Source of the DNA: Sphagnum compactum
Lineage: Eukaryota > Bryophyta > Sphagnopsida > Sphagnales
NCBI GenBank assembly: GCA_965153455.1
Contig: OZ234499.1
Location: forward strand, 8,008,515-8,072,514
Length of the DNA stretch: 64,000 bases
Direction: 5' to 3'
Shown here piece after piece: positions 48,326 to 61,346 of this stretch. Numbering within the stretch: position 1 is the stretch's first letter; each line of letters starts with the position of its first letter. The translations under genes and the position numbers were made by a program. The notes beneath the pieces were generated by a model. That model saw only the letters and a list, made by a program, of their open reading frames with translations. It did not search any database and was not told the DNA's origin.

Positions 48326-51300
48326 ATGGCGACGAGGAGAAACTTGTTCTTGGCGTTTCTGGTGTTTAATGCGGCAGCGCTTTCGTTGCCTTTCTTGACG
48401 ACAGTTGCAGCAGTTGCAGATGAGCATGTACTGGCGCTCACGTCCAACAGTTTTGACGATGCAGTCGGCAAAGACAAAGCCGCTCTCGTCGAGTTTTATG
48501 CTCCCTGGTAAGTAAGTTTCAGTCGCTTCCTTTTTGTCTTCTTGTCCGTGGTGGCTTTTCTCCAGGGTGCTGGGGTTCAATTAAGTTCTGTTTCCAAGCT
48601 TTGAGGTTGACTTGTGGATTACTATCTGTGGGGAAGAAGAGCTGAGGCTGGAGAAGGAAAGGCTGGTCGATCGGTCCTGTGTTAGATCGGTGACTTTCTT
48701 TGTGTAGTTTCAATGTTTCTGCCATTTTAGATGCCTGGATAATTCTAATTTCACGGGTTCTTTTCGACTACGGATGGTTTGGTTCGTGGAGTTTTCAATC
48801 TCTTCTTATTCGTTGCTCCGTTACTCTTCAGGTGCGGACATTGTAAGAAACTGGCTCCCGAGTTTGAGAAACTGGGAGAAGCTTTCAAGACTAACAAGGA
48901 TGTCCTGATCGCAAAGGTGAAGCCCTCACTGTCAAAGCTGTCTGATTGCTGCCTCCATCCTCAGTAAAAAAAACTGGGGCTCCTCTGCTGTCACAGACAG
49001 AAACAAATGATTTTCCTCCACATGTACTAAACAGTGTACAGTGCTTTCTACTCGTTCTAGGGTTCGTTTCCACAGCTATACATTTGTAAATATCCACAAT
49101 AGGTTCCTGATGCTTTGCAATTGGCTTCAACATACCCAGCAAATTGAGCTGAATTGAATCTGGATTTATCTGCTCAAGCATTGTTTCATGAACAAAGTCT
49201 TTAGCAAGTTCTGGTAGATCACTCTGGATCATCAGTATTGAGGAATAGCAGGAGGTAAGGGACCTTGTTTTGAAGCTTGAAATGGTTATTAGCATTCCCC
49301 TAGGATCTCAACAAAAATTGGCATGTTGTCCTAGCTGTTCTGTGTCTTTATGACACAATCCAGCTGAGCTACTTTTGAAATCAAGCAGCTGCACAGTACC
49401 TGTTGTTGGATGGTATGGCAAAGATGTCAGATAGATATGACTTGTGTGCATGAAACTCTCTACTGTCTTGTGTGCAATATGGTATGGTGTTCCAGATTGC
49501 TGTGATGAAAGCTATGTTTGCTAAAAATGCAATAAGAAACTATGCCAGACGTGACATTTGAACAGTTCATTTGGGGATGTTGTCTGCACTTTGTATTCTA
49601 TATCATGCTGTGTTTTGTCTTTAATTTGACTCGTAAGGTTCTTGACAGGAGTTTGTACTTGGGACCATTTTTGTGATGTGTGTGTTGGTGCCAGGTGGAC
49701 TGTGACAATCACAAACCATTGTGCTCCAAGTATGGGGTTACAGGATTTCCTACCATCAAGTGGTTTCCAAAGGGATCACTGGAACCTAAAGAGTATGATA
49801 TAAACCTTTTGATTAGGGTCAGTACTGTTTGATATGCTTGGTTCAGCATGTATGGAGTTAAGTTGATGGCATTATCTAGGTGAATTGTACACTGGAGATT
49901 TTATGTGCCCATCTTTTCCTTTCTTTTTTGTGTTGATTGGCTTAAGAGATTTGATTTTTTTCATCTGCAGTTATTCAGGTGGCCGGACTGTTGATGCATT
50001 GGTGGAGTTTGTTAACAATGAAGCAGGTGAGGAGCATTTAGTCCTCAAAAATATGCCTGCGTACAGCTTTGTGGTCTATTGGATTCCTGATATTCAGATA
50101 ATTGGTTGATCATCTTGGATTTACTGAAATTGGTGGTTTGCATTCTGTGAGAAGCATTTTCATGGACTCTCATGAGAATGATCACTATGTGACAGGTACT
50201 CGAGGAAAGGTGACTGCAGCACCATCTGAAGTTGTGGTATTAACTCCAACAAATTTTGACAAAGTTGTTCTGGACACCTCAAAAGATGTCCTAGTGGAAT
50301 TCTATGCACCATGGTATGACTAGGAAATTCTTTCCTTTCAGAACTTAAAATGTCATTATGCCAGTCTACACGCAGTGAGAGGCTGGATGCCATTTGGTAA
50401 TTGGGTGTCTGCCATTAGATGATGTGTAGTCAGTTATTATCTCAACACATCACTGACTTTGTATCTTTACGTTTGTTGTGCCGGTTGTCATGTAGGTGTG
50501 GTCACTGCAAGAGTCTTGCCCCTGTAAGTACACAGTGAACTTTAGCATATCACTTGTTTAGATCAGGTTGCACAATGGCTGTCCCTGCTTGATAGCCTTG
50601 CCTTTCCGGAGGTTGCAGGATCTATACAGTTTGTAACTGATATGAGGGCTTGATGGACAGGTATATGAGAAAGTGGCAGCCGCTTACAAGGCTGAGAAGG
50701 ATGTGGTTGTTGCTAAAGTTGATGCTGATGCACACAGTGGTCTTGGTGAAAGGTCTGTCTTTTTGCAAGCTCTCTGAATCTGTACATCTGTACTTTCTAT
50801 GGTGATTCTTTGTGGAATGTTTAGAAATTCAGATCTTTGATAATATTTGTCACCCTCAAATGGTTGGAGTCAAAGTTCTTGTCCTTCACAGCTATTCACA
50901 TCTAATCAGAAGATTTTTTCCTAATAGTTTGGATCATGCCTGGTGCACTTTCTACCTCAAATTTGCTGGCATGTGTGGTCCCCTGTTTTGGATCAAACAT
51001 AGGGATACCTTGAAATCTTTTTGCAAGTGGACATGTCTCTATTTTAGAGTTTTGCACACATCTTTTAGGCTTTGAACTTGAGTGGCTGTATTTATCTGGA
51101 AGATTTCAGGGCATGGTCAGTGGTTGCAGCAAGGCACTCAATTCTGCAATCATTTGGGTATTAGAGGCTCATCCCTGACCTTCAAATGTTGCAACCATTC
51201 CAGATGGCTGAAACAAAACAGCATCTTTTTCAATCTACAGATATGGAGTGACTGGTTATCCTACCCTGAAGTTTTTCCCCAAAAACAACAAGGATGGTGA

Positions 51301-52165
51301 AGACTATGATGCTGACAGAACTCTAGCTGCATTTATAGACTTCTTGAATGAGAAAGCTGGCACTTCACGCACCACCACAGGCACACTGAATGATGATGTA
51401 AATTCCTGTATCTGATGTCTCTGCTATATTATGTGCAAGTATGATGGTATTTGAGGTCCTGCCTCATTGGAGTCATGGTTGAGGCACATGGTGAACTAAT
51501 GCTGGGTTTTGCAGGCTGGAAAGGTGTCAAGCCTAGATGAAATTGTCCCTGATTTTTTATCTGCAAAACCAGAGCAGCAAAGTGACATCCTGAAGAAGGT
51601 AGAAGAAGAGGCCTCCAAGCTGGAAGGTGCAGATGCTGGGTATCTATGTAACTCAACAACTTCTCAAAGCATGCTTCTCTGTGCAAGGCCTATGGTTGAC
51701 TAACTGAAGCTAGCTGAAATGAGATGTTGTGATTTTCATTTGGCCTGTCCGTAGGCTACAGAATAGTGAATCTGAGGTGGCCATTGACATACTTTTGACT
51801 AATTTGGACTTATTTTATCTCCTGACATATTTGACTTATTTTACCTCTTTACAGAATTTTGTTGGATATGACAGGTATGGAAAAGTGTACTTGAAGGTCT
51901 TGAAAAGTATGATTGAAAAAGGTGAAGGTTATGCGAAGAAGGAAGCTGATCGACTGTCACGATTGCTTTCTGGGGTAAGTTGCAATCTCTTGTGGGATGT
52001 TTCTTCCATGCAATCAGATGATTGCCTCAGGAGATTTGCAGACATCAACCACTGGATCCTGATCTGTTGTGTGCTGATTGTGTCCAGAATGTCAACCCAA
52101 ACAAAGTGGACGAGTTCACAGTGAAGAAGAATATTTTATTGTCCATTCTGGATAGGAATACTTAA
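48326..52165 (+). CDS. PDIL2-1: Protein disulfide isomerase, PDIL2-1 type (two thioredoxin domains plus ERp29-like C-terminus)
   Basis: Eleven exons sum to 372 codons with no frame conflict: 48,326-48,507; 48,832-48,916; 49,695-49,792; 49,971-50,026; 50,196-50,313; 50,496-50,523; 50,661-50,752; 51,241-51,397; 51,515-51,639; 51,875-51,974; 52,088-52,165. Residues 1 to about 28 form a hydrophobic signal peptide. Thioredoxin domain a has [15 protein letters not shown] (CGHC at about 62-65) and domain a' has [12 protein letters not shown] (about 181-184). [11 protein letters not shown] and [11 protein letters not shown] are the matching cis-Pro loops. The all-helical ERp29-like domain covers about 260-370. 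Both active-site Trp codons are split by introns at the same place, as expected from domain duplication. The protein catalyses disulfide formation and exchange in the ER. It ends DRNT without KDEL; Arabidopsis PDIL2-1 likewise lacks a classical KDEL signal. Confidence 0.95.
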
Positions 52166-53270
52166 GGGGTGGCTGCATCTACTCCCTCACCCAGATGTTT
52201 GGGCCAGAATGGATGTTCTGTCCCAGCACACACTGTCCTCCTTTCTTTCACCATTGGTCCAAATTTGTAGTTAAACTTAATTTGAGGATCAGTTTCAGAT
52301 CATTAGGTAACGGTTCCATGGGTGTTATCTTTCAATGTAGTAAGGATGCACAAGAATAGAGAGTTTGCTTAGGTGGTGGAGGTGAGGAACATACCTTGTG
52401 AATGGAACAATTATCACACATGAAGGTTTTCTTGGCATGGATTTCTCAATGTGCAGATGATCTCATGATGTTGAGATTTGTATTTGAGATGGTCAGATAG
52501 TGTGCAAGTGACTCAAGAGGTATGACTGCACTGTTTCTTGTTGTGTTATTTTTGGTTGTACTAGAACTGATACAACAGTTTATTTCAAAATGTTATATTG
52601 TGAAATTTTCATAGATAAGCCCACCAGGCTGCTTCAGCCCATTTCCATCCCTGAAGATTTGACCTATGCAGAAGACCCCATTGCAAATTGCTAGAGAACT
52701 TGGCAATTAAGATGATGACTTGAGAAAACAACAGTAGCAAACTAGAAGAATGCCACAAGGGAAATAGGAGGTGAACTGGGGACTAATAGTGTATTTGTTG
52801 GGAATGACCAAATGTGTGATTGGATGGGTTTCGGGGACCAATAGGTAGTGTTGAATGTGTTAATGACATCTGTGGCAGGTAACTGTAAGAAAGGCTATTG
52901 TTGAGTCATGAAAGGTGAGATAGTCTGAGACCTTGTAAGTGACATTCACAAAGGTTGTGACAGCACTCATCATGTGTGTTTTGGTCTGACCTGGAACTGA
53001 CACTTTAAGGCTTACCTTCAACCTGTTTTTGTTGAACTTTTTTGGTGGAATGTCTGCAATTTTGTTGATATCTATGATTTGTAGAGTTAGTTGATCACCT
53101 CTGACCTGCTTAACTCTTGTCTCACACTGCTTACATTGTACACCTTATGGCTTTACATTGAGTACAAGCAATTTTTGCCCTTCAGGCCACCATCTTCCTC
53201 TTCCAAGGGGTGAAGACAAAAATGTGTCCAGAGTGTTCAGATGACATTGAAAAGTTCCTACTAAAAAATT
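52166..53270. other. Convergent intergenic region between PDI and CYB5D1
   Basis: The PDI gene (plus) and CYB5D1 gene (minus) face each other, so this 1.1 kb holds both 3' UTRs. No further gene is visible. Confidence 0.6.
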
Positions 53271-55202
53271 TCATGCAACTGTGAGGTCATCAGTGTAGTG
53301 CACATCCATTACAAGAATCAAGTGGTTGATTTCCATGCCCATTTCTCCATATTCTAGGGATTCATCAAAAACTCCGTTTTCCTCAAGGCTCTTGTTCATG
53401 TCCAGGGCCACAAATACCTTGCCTTCATGGGTATCACAAGTGCACAACTTAAGAGCTTCATAACTCAATGCATGTGCATTCAGGCTTACGTATCGTTCCA
53501 TGATTTGATTAATCGTCTCTTCCATTGGCACCTGCATGAGCCATATACCAATTCCTTCCGCAGTTGATAAGAGTAGTACACTCTTGATCATTGCAACAGA
53601 TAAAACAACCTGGATTGAAGCTGTAGAAATGGGGATAATAGCTGGATGAACTGTCTAGAAGACATCAATGTGAACTATGCAAAAAATAAATCAGAAAATC
53701 ACAACAACCAGGCTGTAGTGTGCTCTTGGTGATGATGAAGCTAAACTACTAAACATGGGCCATGAAGTTTTAGGGTTCAGGGTTTTAGTAGAACGATCTA
53801 CCTACAACATTCTATTTATGTTTTTTTGGGCTAAAAACAAGGCTATGACTGTTGGACATCCACTAGCTTATAATTGATTCCACAGTGTAGGTATAAACCT
53901 CCATCAGATCAGTGTGTTCGGTCATGACATTCCTGATACGCACAAAGCGACTTCGCTCACTAAGCTTGCCAACCATGTAATCAGGATCTTTCCACCATGG
54001 CAATTCTTCCATGTTGAAATCATTGCATGGATACATTGGTGGAAAGTGTATAAATTTACCCTACATGAATTGCATCCTCCCCACCAACCCACTTCTCAAT
54101 CCATAAAAGAGCTCAAAACGAAGGGTGGCTAAATAATCACATATCCTTTTACAGATCCCCATTAGTATAGCAAACCTCAAAACCCATCACCTTAAAAGTA
54201 CAAACAAACAACAAAGAAGACTACTACATTGTTCAGCTGCATTGCAGTTGCATGCATAAATTTTTGCAACATACTGAAATTGTTGTCAATTTGCAATACA
54301 TGATGACATTTTGGTTGGTGTTAGAATATTGGACAAAAATAGTTCCTACCTTGGGAGGTATGCAGTAAGTGGTAATATGCATCTGGGGGTCAAACTCCAT
54401 GAGAAGCTCCACACCCGTGGTCATATCAGCTGTCCTGGGTTCAAACCAGTGGCTAATATCTTTTCCAGCCATCTGAAGCAGAGGCTGGTTGAGATCAAAT
54501 GCTCCATGATGCCCATGCAAACACATCCAAACCCATTTGCAAATCCTATTCAAGAATAAGTTCCTGATAAATATAAGGTAGACAATGCGTGTACAGAACT
54601 TGTAAGTACTCATCATAGAATCAACAATTTGGACTACCACATCATAATCATCATAACCTTGCTGTCTCTTCAGTCCTTAGATGAAGGCTATGGGTCAGTA
54701 TTATTCTTGGGTATACCAATTAAAGTATGAGAATGACCAAGGAAAATTTTTGTTGGGTTATTGATTGAGATAAAGACCCAATTATAAATTCAGGAGCTAT
54801 TTCTAAAACTTTAATCCTTTAATCTATAGTTGTTTGGAGTCACAAAATTGACCAAGTATGAAGTATAACAATGTTTTGTGTTGGCCCATAATATGTGATG
54901 GAGGATGTATGACCCACAGTTTTTCCCCATCACGTAGGTTGTACATTAGTTGCCCTGAGAAATTTTTTAACACAACACAGGAATGAATTGTTCAAAATGC
55001 AATGGATTCTCCACTTTGATGGCAAGTGGTGGTGGGGTGTCATGTTGATATATCAGGTGCTAACCTGAGAAAGTGCCCTGGAATGTTGTGGGATGAGATG
55101 AGTCAAGTCATAAACTGTGCCATAGATTGAGACATAGCAATCAAAGGGTGAATTATGAGCTGCCAATTCCTTGATTGTAAACCACTTCTTCATGGCAGGC
55201 AT
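53271..55202 (-). CDS. CYB5D1: CYB5D1/FAP198-type cytochrome b5-domain protein (ciliary)
   Basis: Four minus-strand exons join in frame to 231 residues: 55,202-55,065; 54,484-54,350; 54,060-53,899; 53,531-53,271. Human CYB5D1 has 228. Landmarks: KKWFTIKELAAHNSPFDCYV and YGTVYDLTHLI (cytochrome b5 fold), QMAGKDISHWFEPRT, FIHFPPMYPC, LPWWKDPDYMVGKLS, RFVRIRNVMTEHTDLME, ERYVSLNAHALSYE, and the ending SLEENGVFDE...YTDDLTVA. The classical HPGG heme-ligand motif is absent, as in the animal protein, so heme binding is uncertain. By family knowledge CYB5D1 is an axonemal protein linked to radial spokes (Chlamydomonas FAP198) and is kept in organisms with motile cilia. Here it would act in sperm flagella. 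It faces the PDI gene. Confidence 0.92.
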
Positions 55203-58200
55203 TTTTGAATTATTAATTCTTCCCAGCCACAAAACCCTGATGCAAGCTGATCTAGTTACACTGCTGTTGCCCTGCATGACCCATTTGTGTATTCACCTTA
55301 TCCTCTTGATTCACACACCTCACATAGATCTTTCTGCACTGGCCTGAGAGAGAGTTTTGAAATGCAGCAAAGAGATTGAGCAGAAATGTTAACATGGAGC
55401 TTAGAAGGAGACAATGAACAATAGACACCCAAATGCAGTAGTGATATTTTCATAATCCGGTGTTTTGGCAATTGAGACAATCAGAGAGGTGTAGTTGAAA
55501 TGGTGTGTGAATTATATGATATGGAAGGGTAGATGGAAGACAGTTTGTTCCAGGAAAGTCATGAACCCCCCTAGTATCACTCACAAGAGCTGTGGTGACT
55601 GGACACCCTGTGCAAAACCTTCTTCAGCTAGAGGTAATAATAATACAGAGCAATCTTTGATCATCTGAACCACAGCATCCTTGCTATCCTGCTTCTATTC
55701 TGCTTGTTTTCTTACAAGGTCTTTAGTACTTACAAATGTACTATGAAACGAAGGCAGCCATGAAATTCAATCCTTGGCTGTGTGTCTTCCCACTTCGGAT
55801 GCATGACAACCCATGACATGCTTCAAAATGTACAGCAACAACGCATGATATTGGTGATGACATGCAGAAACTGAATGTGATATTGCTCATGCTACCAAAG
55901 GTGAAATTAGTGCATGGGACCCCTGATGATTATTGATTACCAGGTGATTAGCAGATGAAGAATCTGCCATAAAGCCCTTTGTGGTCACATATGATTTGAT
56001 TACTTACACTAAGTATTCACCATCTGTCAGCAGATGAAGTTGATAAAAACTTATACTTCAGCAGATATAGAAATCAACACAAACATGGTTCAATATATAT
56101 AGAATGACTCCAGTTTCTGTGGCATGGTCAGTCTGTGTGAGCAAGGGACTAGTCAAGGTAGGCTGTGAGACGAAAAGAAAAGTAGCAGGAAGAGCAAACA
56201 GAAAGAAACAGAAATGAGTGATTGAGTTAATAATTTGGTCACAAAAACCTGGTCCAAATAGTCAAAGGAAGAAAAGGCAGACAAGATAATGATCAGGAAA
56301 CATATGGAGTGGTGAAGAGCACAAGGGACAGAAGGAGAAACTGGAATTTTATATGAGTATGAAGAGGGATAGGGAATGTGAGAGGGAGAGAGAGAGAGAC
56401 AGGCCATGTCCAAATGAAACAGAGATATACAGGTAAAATGTAAAGAGCAAGAGACAAAAGGAAAGGGAGGTAAAGAGAGGAAGCCCAATACTTGTCAGTT
56501 TCATAAGCAAATTTTTGACCCTTTCTGTGTATTGATTGTAAATACAACCAATTTTCAAGAAAAAAATTCACTGGTGTGAGTATATAATAATCTGAGATCA
56601 TTCGCTGCTCAAATTTCCCACTGCATATGTTTAGTATCCCGTTAAGCATGACCTCAAAGCTTCAAATGTGCACAAGGCAAAATGTCCTGACAGAAACAAA
56701 TAGGAACTTCTGGCGCTCCAAAGATCTAGAGAATCAAGTAGTCCTTTCAAGGAGAGTCAGGAGAAAAATTAAGGTGGGATGCTCAATGGGATGCTGCAAA
56801 AACATCATCAGAGTTCATTCTTTCTAGGCACAGAGATCATCACTGAGGGCTCTGTTACAGTTGCTACATTAATTGTTTTGTAAATCCAGCATTACAACAG
56901 TCAATTGTTCAAATCTGGGCATGAATTGTGTACGTCCAGCAGTGAAGGTCCTACTAGTTCCTCAAAGATTTCTTGTTTGAAACAAATGGAACTTTCAACT
57001 TGTGGTTTTAATGGTGCTTTGAGATTGTCTTCATGTGCTCTCCTGCCACCCCTTTTGTCATACTTCATAAAAGCAAAAGTTTCTTGATTCCTTGTTTGGT
57101 GTGGGAAATTGTATACAGTTAAGGTGCTACACTGCTACCTGTAGGGACATGGCATTATGACAGGATCAGTCTACTTCTGCAGGACCTAAAATGCTTTTGA
57201 GACAGTTCCCATGGCATTGAACCAGCCGATGCCGTTGCTCAGTGAAGATGTGCTAGAGGAGTAGTAGTGGATTCTGGCAGCACAAAAAATTCAGCAGAGA
57301 CACCAAAAGCTCAAGAGTCCAGGATGAAATGAAAGCAACCACCAAAGACTTGGTAGGCCCTCCTAGGGACACAGATTTTGTGATTACTTGCAGTTTCAGG
57401 CATATTATCAAGTCTTTATGTACACCCAGCTTTAGGAGCTGATGAAGTCAGAGGGAGGTTTGCTGCCTAAATCCAGAGCCAAGATATGAAACCTGTAAAT
57501 GTGTATAGACAGTTAGTAGCTTTGTTACCTCTCCTCTCGAGAAGTTTTGCTTTCTATATGCATTTTGCTAGCAGATCTTACTCTCTCTACACATCTTGCT
57601 ACCTACTTTTGTTTTTTCGAAAATCTTCATCAAATCTTTCTCCTCCATTACATTGTCATCATCGAACTATCTTGAAACCCTCCACAAAAATATTGGCAAG
57701 CTCTTATATCAATCCACTAGAGTTTAGAAGCAACAGGAGCTCAGCCCACTTATTGAGTTAGCAAGTGAAAGTGGGGAGAATTCATCCCAAGTTTCAAATG
57801 GAAGACAAAACAATAGTGACAAGTGGTTTGATGAGAGGTTGGCAAGCTCAAGTGAAGAATGGAGATATTAAAATATCAAATTATTACTATAATTTTGAAC
57901 TGTACTTAAGGATGAGTGAGCACTCTGCAGAAGGGAGTCTACACTAGAGTGGAGGTGCCAAAATGACAAATTGAAAGGACGTGCAATGGTGCCCTTCAAA
58001 TGGTTCAAAAATAGCCTTAACGGAACCACAAAGAGGCCTGATAGTGTACACTCAGATCTGAGGCCTCTGAACCCATAAATTTACTGTTTTAACCCTATCA
58101 GCATCTAATTCCTTGCTAGCATCCGCAAAGAAGTAACAGAGCACAAAAGGCTAGAGATATTAGGGTTGACTGCAACCAAAATACTACAGGTTCACTTTTT

Positions 58201-58416
58201 TAGAACCCCTCCACTAGGATCATACTATTGAAGCAAAGAGCCAATCCATAGCTATGGACACTTGTGACAGTAACACAAGTCAGATGGTGAAGTTTCTGTA
58301 TGAACCTGTCCATTTGGATAGCTAATTGGGAGGTGCCATAAAGTCTCCCCTAAATACATAACAGGGATAGTGGTCAAATGGCTCACCCCTAGCAATTGAG
58401 AAACCAAATGTTCTAG
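55203..58416. other. Intergenic DNA upstream of CYB5D1 and downstream of SPL2
   Basis: This should include the CYB5D1 promoter and SPL2 3' UTR. Short open frames exist but none has family similarity or plausible splicing. A GA-rich patch lies at about 56,378-56,402. No transposon protein was recognised. Confidence 0.5.
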
Positions 58417-61346
58417 TCAAGAGTCAAAAACACGGACAATGCTTGTGACAATTTGGCGGCAGACTGGACACAGAGGGTTGCTTCCTTGCTCCACTCTTTG
58501 TGCACAAGGAACACAGCAAACCCGATGCCCACACTGTATGAAGGCAGCCTGCCGCCTTCTCAACAAGCAAACAACACAAAGATCCTCATCAGGGATGTCC
58601 CCACTATTCTCTGGCTCCTCTTCTGTTGACATGGTGTGCCTGTAGCAGTTGGTTACAAAGAGCACAATCAAGATCTGGAGAGCATGCAAAAGAAAAAAAT
58701 AATTTTACAAGTCCTACAAGTTCACCCTATCATAAAAATTTGCACTATTACCTGTTTCAAATTAACCACATGTACATTTCTGTTCAAATTGATCACATCT
58801 ACATGAGTTAGACAATGGTGAACAAGAAGACAACTAATGCAACTTGCCTTGCTTCATCATCCTGCTGTGGCCTCTGTTGCTGCCTTTGTTGCCTTTGTTT
58901 CCACTTGGCCCAATTTCTGTGGAAGACAGTTTCTCAACTGAGTGTGAGCGAAGTAGTACCACAATGAATGGAGAGGACACTCAATATCCTAGAGAAATAT
59001 AACCTCTTCTTCTGACCTCCTTATCTGAAGGAGAGAAAGTTTGGTTTTCACACATCAAAAAACAGCCAGAAATCAAAATCTTTAACCATGGTCTACACTC
59101 TAAAATGTGCAAGTAAACTAAAATTGCACATTCACAGTAGCAGGTGGAGCATGCAAAAGACCCACTGGTTTGACAACAGTCACAGATGAAACCTTCCAGA
59201 ACAGTCACTATTGTTTCAAGTGTGTTTCAGATCTGATAAGGTATTAAAAACATACTTGACAATGGAGTAACAAAGGACTCCAGCAGCAACAGTACTGAAA
59301 GCAATTCCCATCCAGAACAACACCTTTGTTCCATTCGACAGCTCTGCAAGCAGTTGATCCCGTGTATACTGTGTTCTGAAATCATTTGCATGCCCAGTTT
59401 TGGAGTCTGTGAGAGATTGACATCTGAAAGAGCCCTAGAAAGCACATATTGTGTACATATCCCAATTAACAATCTTGACAAGTATTGACACTCCCCATTG
59501 ATTAGAAGAGTGCTGCACTAGGGTGAAAGCAATGTAGGGCTGACATACAAAAAGACAGGCAGGTGGTTGCAGGATTTAATCACTGGGCTTCCATCTGAAG
59601 ATATGTTCACAACACCAACTGCTGTTATCTCTCTGCCAAGTGGAAGTATTTTTTCTTCATCCAAAAGGCCAACCTGCAGGGAAACAGGGATTGTCATTAG
59701 ATGCTGAATAACCTGAAAAGGCACCAAGAAGAGAACTGTGCACAATATTGTGTAAGCTATAGTTAGAAGGCAGTTACAGACCGGATAGCGCCGCCCAAAC
59801 ATAGCCTGCAAAAATGTATATGATGATGCTGGGACTGGATGCAACTGGTAGAAGACTGTCACCAGGGGTAGTGAATGTTGAGACCCATCCATATTTACAT
59901 GTACAAACACTGCTTCCCCTTGCCGACGAGGATGCCTGTGAGCCTCACTCTCAACCAACACAAATGGCACCTGTCCATAGACAAATTGTGCCCAGAAATT
60001 AACTGAGCACCAGTACACCCAAGGCACTTCAAACAAAACAATAAGTTCACAGTCGGCAAAGGACATAGAAATTTGAGGGATGGAACTCAGCCACAAACTG
60101 AAGCCAGACAGGAGAGTGAAGCACGTGCAAATGACTTGCAGCTTACTTGAGGCAAAGTAAAAAAGGCCCATAATTCACCACCCAGATTAGCATCTCCAAG
60201 CATTATACATAGAATTCTATGTATACCAAAAAAGGCTTGTTGCCAAAAAAAACATAGGGTGTAGGTAAGAATATGAGAAAAGAAATGAAGCAAGAGAGCA
60301 TATACCATCTGCTTAGTGACCTTGATCAAATCTTTTCGTGTTACCAGTCCCACCAAGTTGCTCATCTCAGTGTACACATACTGCACCAAAGCCAAAAAGA
60401 AAAAGCCCTGTATGAGAACTTGGTCAAGCATCTGCAAAACCTACAGCTCCTGAAGTCTATCGAAAATGGAATTAAATGTAATGCAAATAGAAGTCTATGT
60501 TTAAAGTTCAAAACCATTTATTAGCACATGACTTGGACTTCAATGCAACCACAGTGATTCTAAAGGGACCACCTGCTCAGGACATGTGCCTGTGCTCTTG
60601 CACCCACAGAAGTGAATATCCTACAGCACAATCTGAAACAAAGAGACATACCCAGGCTGCAATGTTCTGCAAGGAAAAGAAAGAGGCAAAGAATGCAGCA
60701 TGTGTCTCAAGGTAGGTGAGATCAAAACCAAGAAACGGATAGAGAAGTTCCTACAGTTTGTGTTCTTTCCACATAAACTGCCTTGTCCTCCGCATTTTTA
60801 GGTGACAATGTATCCACATTGCAACTACTGTCTTGAGACTCAAGTGCAGCTCTGGTCTGCATTGTCCCTCTTACAATCACCAACTGGTCTCGTTTCTGTG
60901 GTGGTTCCTGTGGCTGTACTCCCTGCCATTGCCTGCAGCCCATTCTTACTTGCTTCCTTGATGAAAACACTTCAGATTCTGGAAGGTTTTTGAAGTCCAA
61001 GTTCCCCTGATAGGAAAACTCATATTAGAACTCAAGAGCACCGCAAATTTATGTTTCATGATTATGCCAATAATCTCACAAAACAAGAACGCTGACAATC
61101 CCTCACCTTCTCCAAGACCTCTGTCCTCACCATCACTTCATTTTCTTTGCAATCCAGAAAAGTTCGAAGATCGGAGACACCAAAGACTGCAGTTTCTCCC
61201 ACTTCCTTGAGAGCCTTGGAATGCGACCGGAACTTCAGCCATGTCCGAATGGCTAAGAATGTCATACCTAACCCCAGAACCACCCCATCTCCTGCCATTG
61301 CCATCCTTGCAAACACCATACACAGCTCATAATCATGAGCTGCCAT
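58417..61346 (-). CDS. SPL2: RING E3 ubiquitin ligase, SPL2 (SP1-like 2)/MUL1 family
   Basis: Eight minus-strand exons give about 425 residues: 61,346-61,107; 61,006-60,755; 60,380-60,321; 59,970-59,782; 59,673-59,549; 59,375-59,256; 58,916-58,848; 58,639-58,417. The N-terminal membrane anchor is at about 17-35 (DGVVLGLGMTFLAIRTWLKF). A BAM/GIDE intermembrane domain follows: LVIVRGTMQTR, VYVERTQT, VPFVLVESE, FVHVNMDGSQHSLPLVTVFY, SYTFLQAMFG, VGLLDEEKILPLGREITAVG. The second membrane helix is at about 307-328 (LFWMGIAFSTVAAGVLCYS). The C-terminal RING at 373-412 has CVVC, CGHRVCC and CPVCR. Relatives sit in the chloroplast outer envelope (SP1, SPL2) or mitochondria (MUL1) and ubiquitinate outer-membrane proteins such as import components. 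The intron after exon 7 uses a GC donor (AAG|GCAAGT). A short exon between 60,320 and 59,970 may be missing, because the family has about 12 more residues there. Arabidopsis SPL2 is about 383 residues. Confidence 0.92.

Noticed and set aside
47988-48580. Open frames on both strands around the PDI start
   Set aside because: Overlap the PDI leader and first exon; PDI exon 1 with signal peptide and CGHC junction explains the region.
54430-54450. tRNA B-box-like GGTTCAAACC
   Set aside because: It lies inside a coding exon of CYB5D1 (encoding FEPRT region on the minus strand) and has no matching A box.
56153-56649. Ser/Leu/Phe-rich minus-strand open frames
   Set aside because: Caused by GA-rich composition on the plus strand; no recognisable domain.
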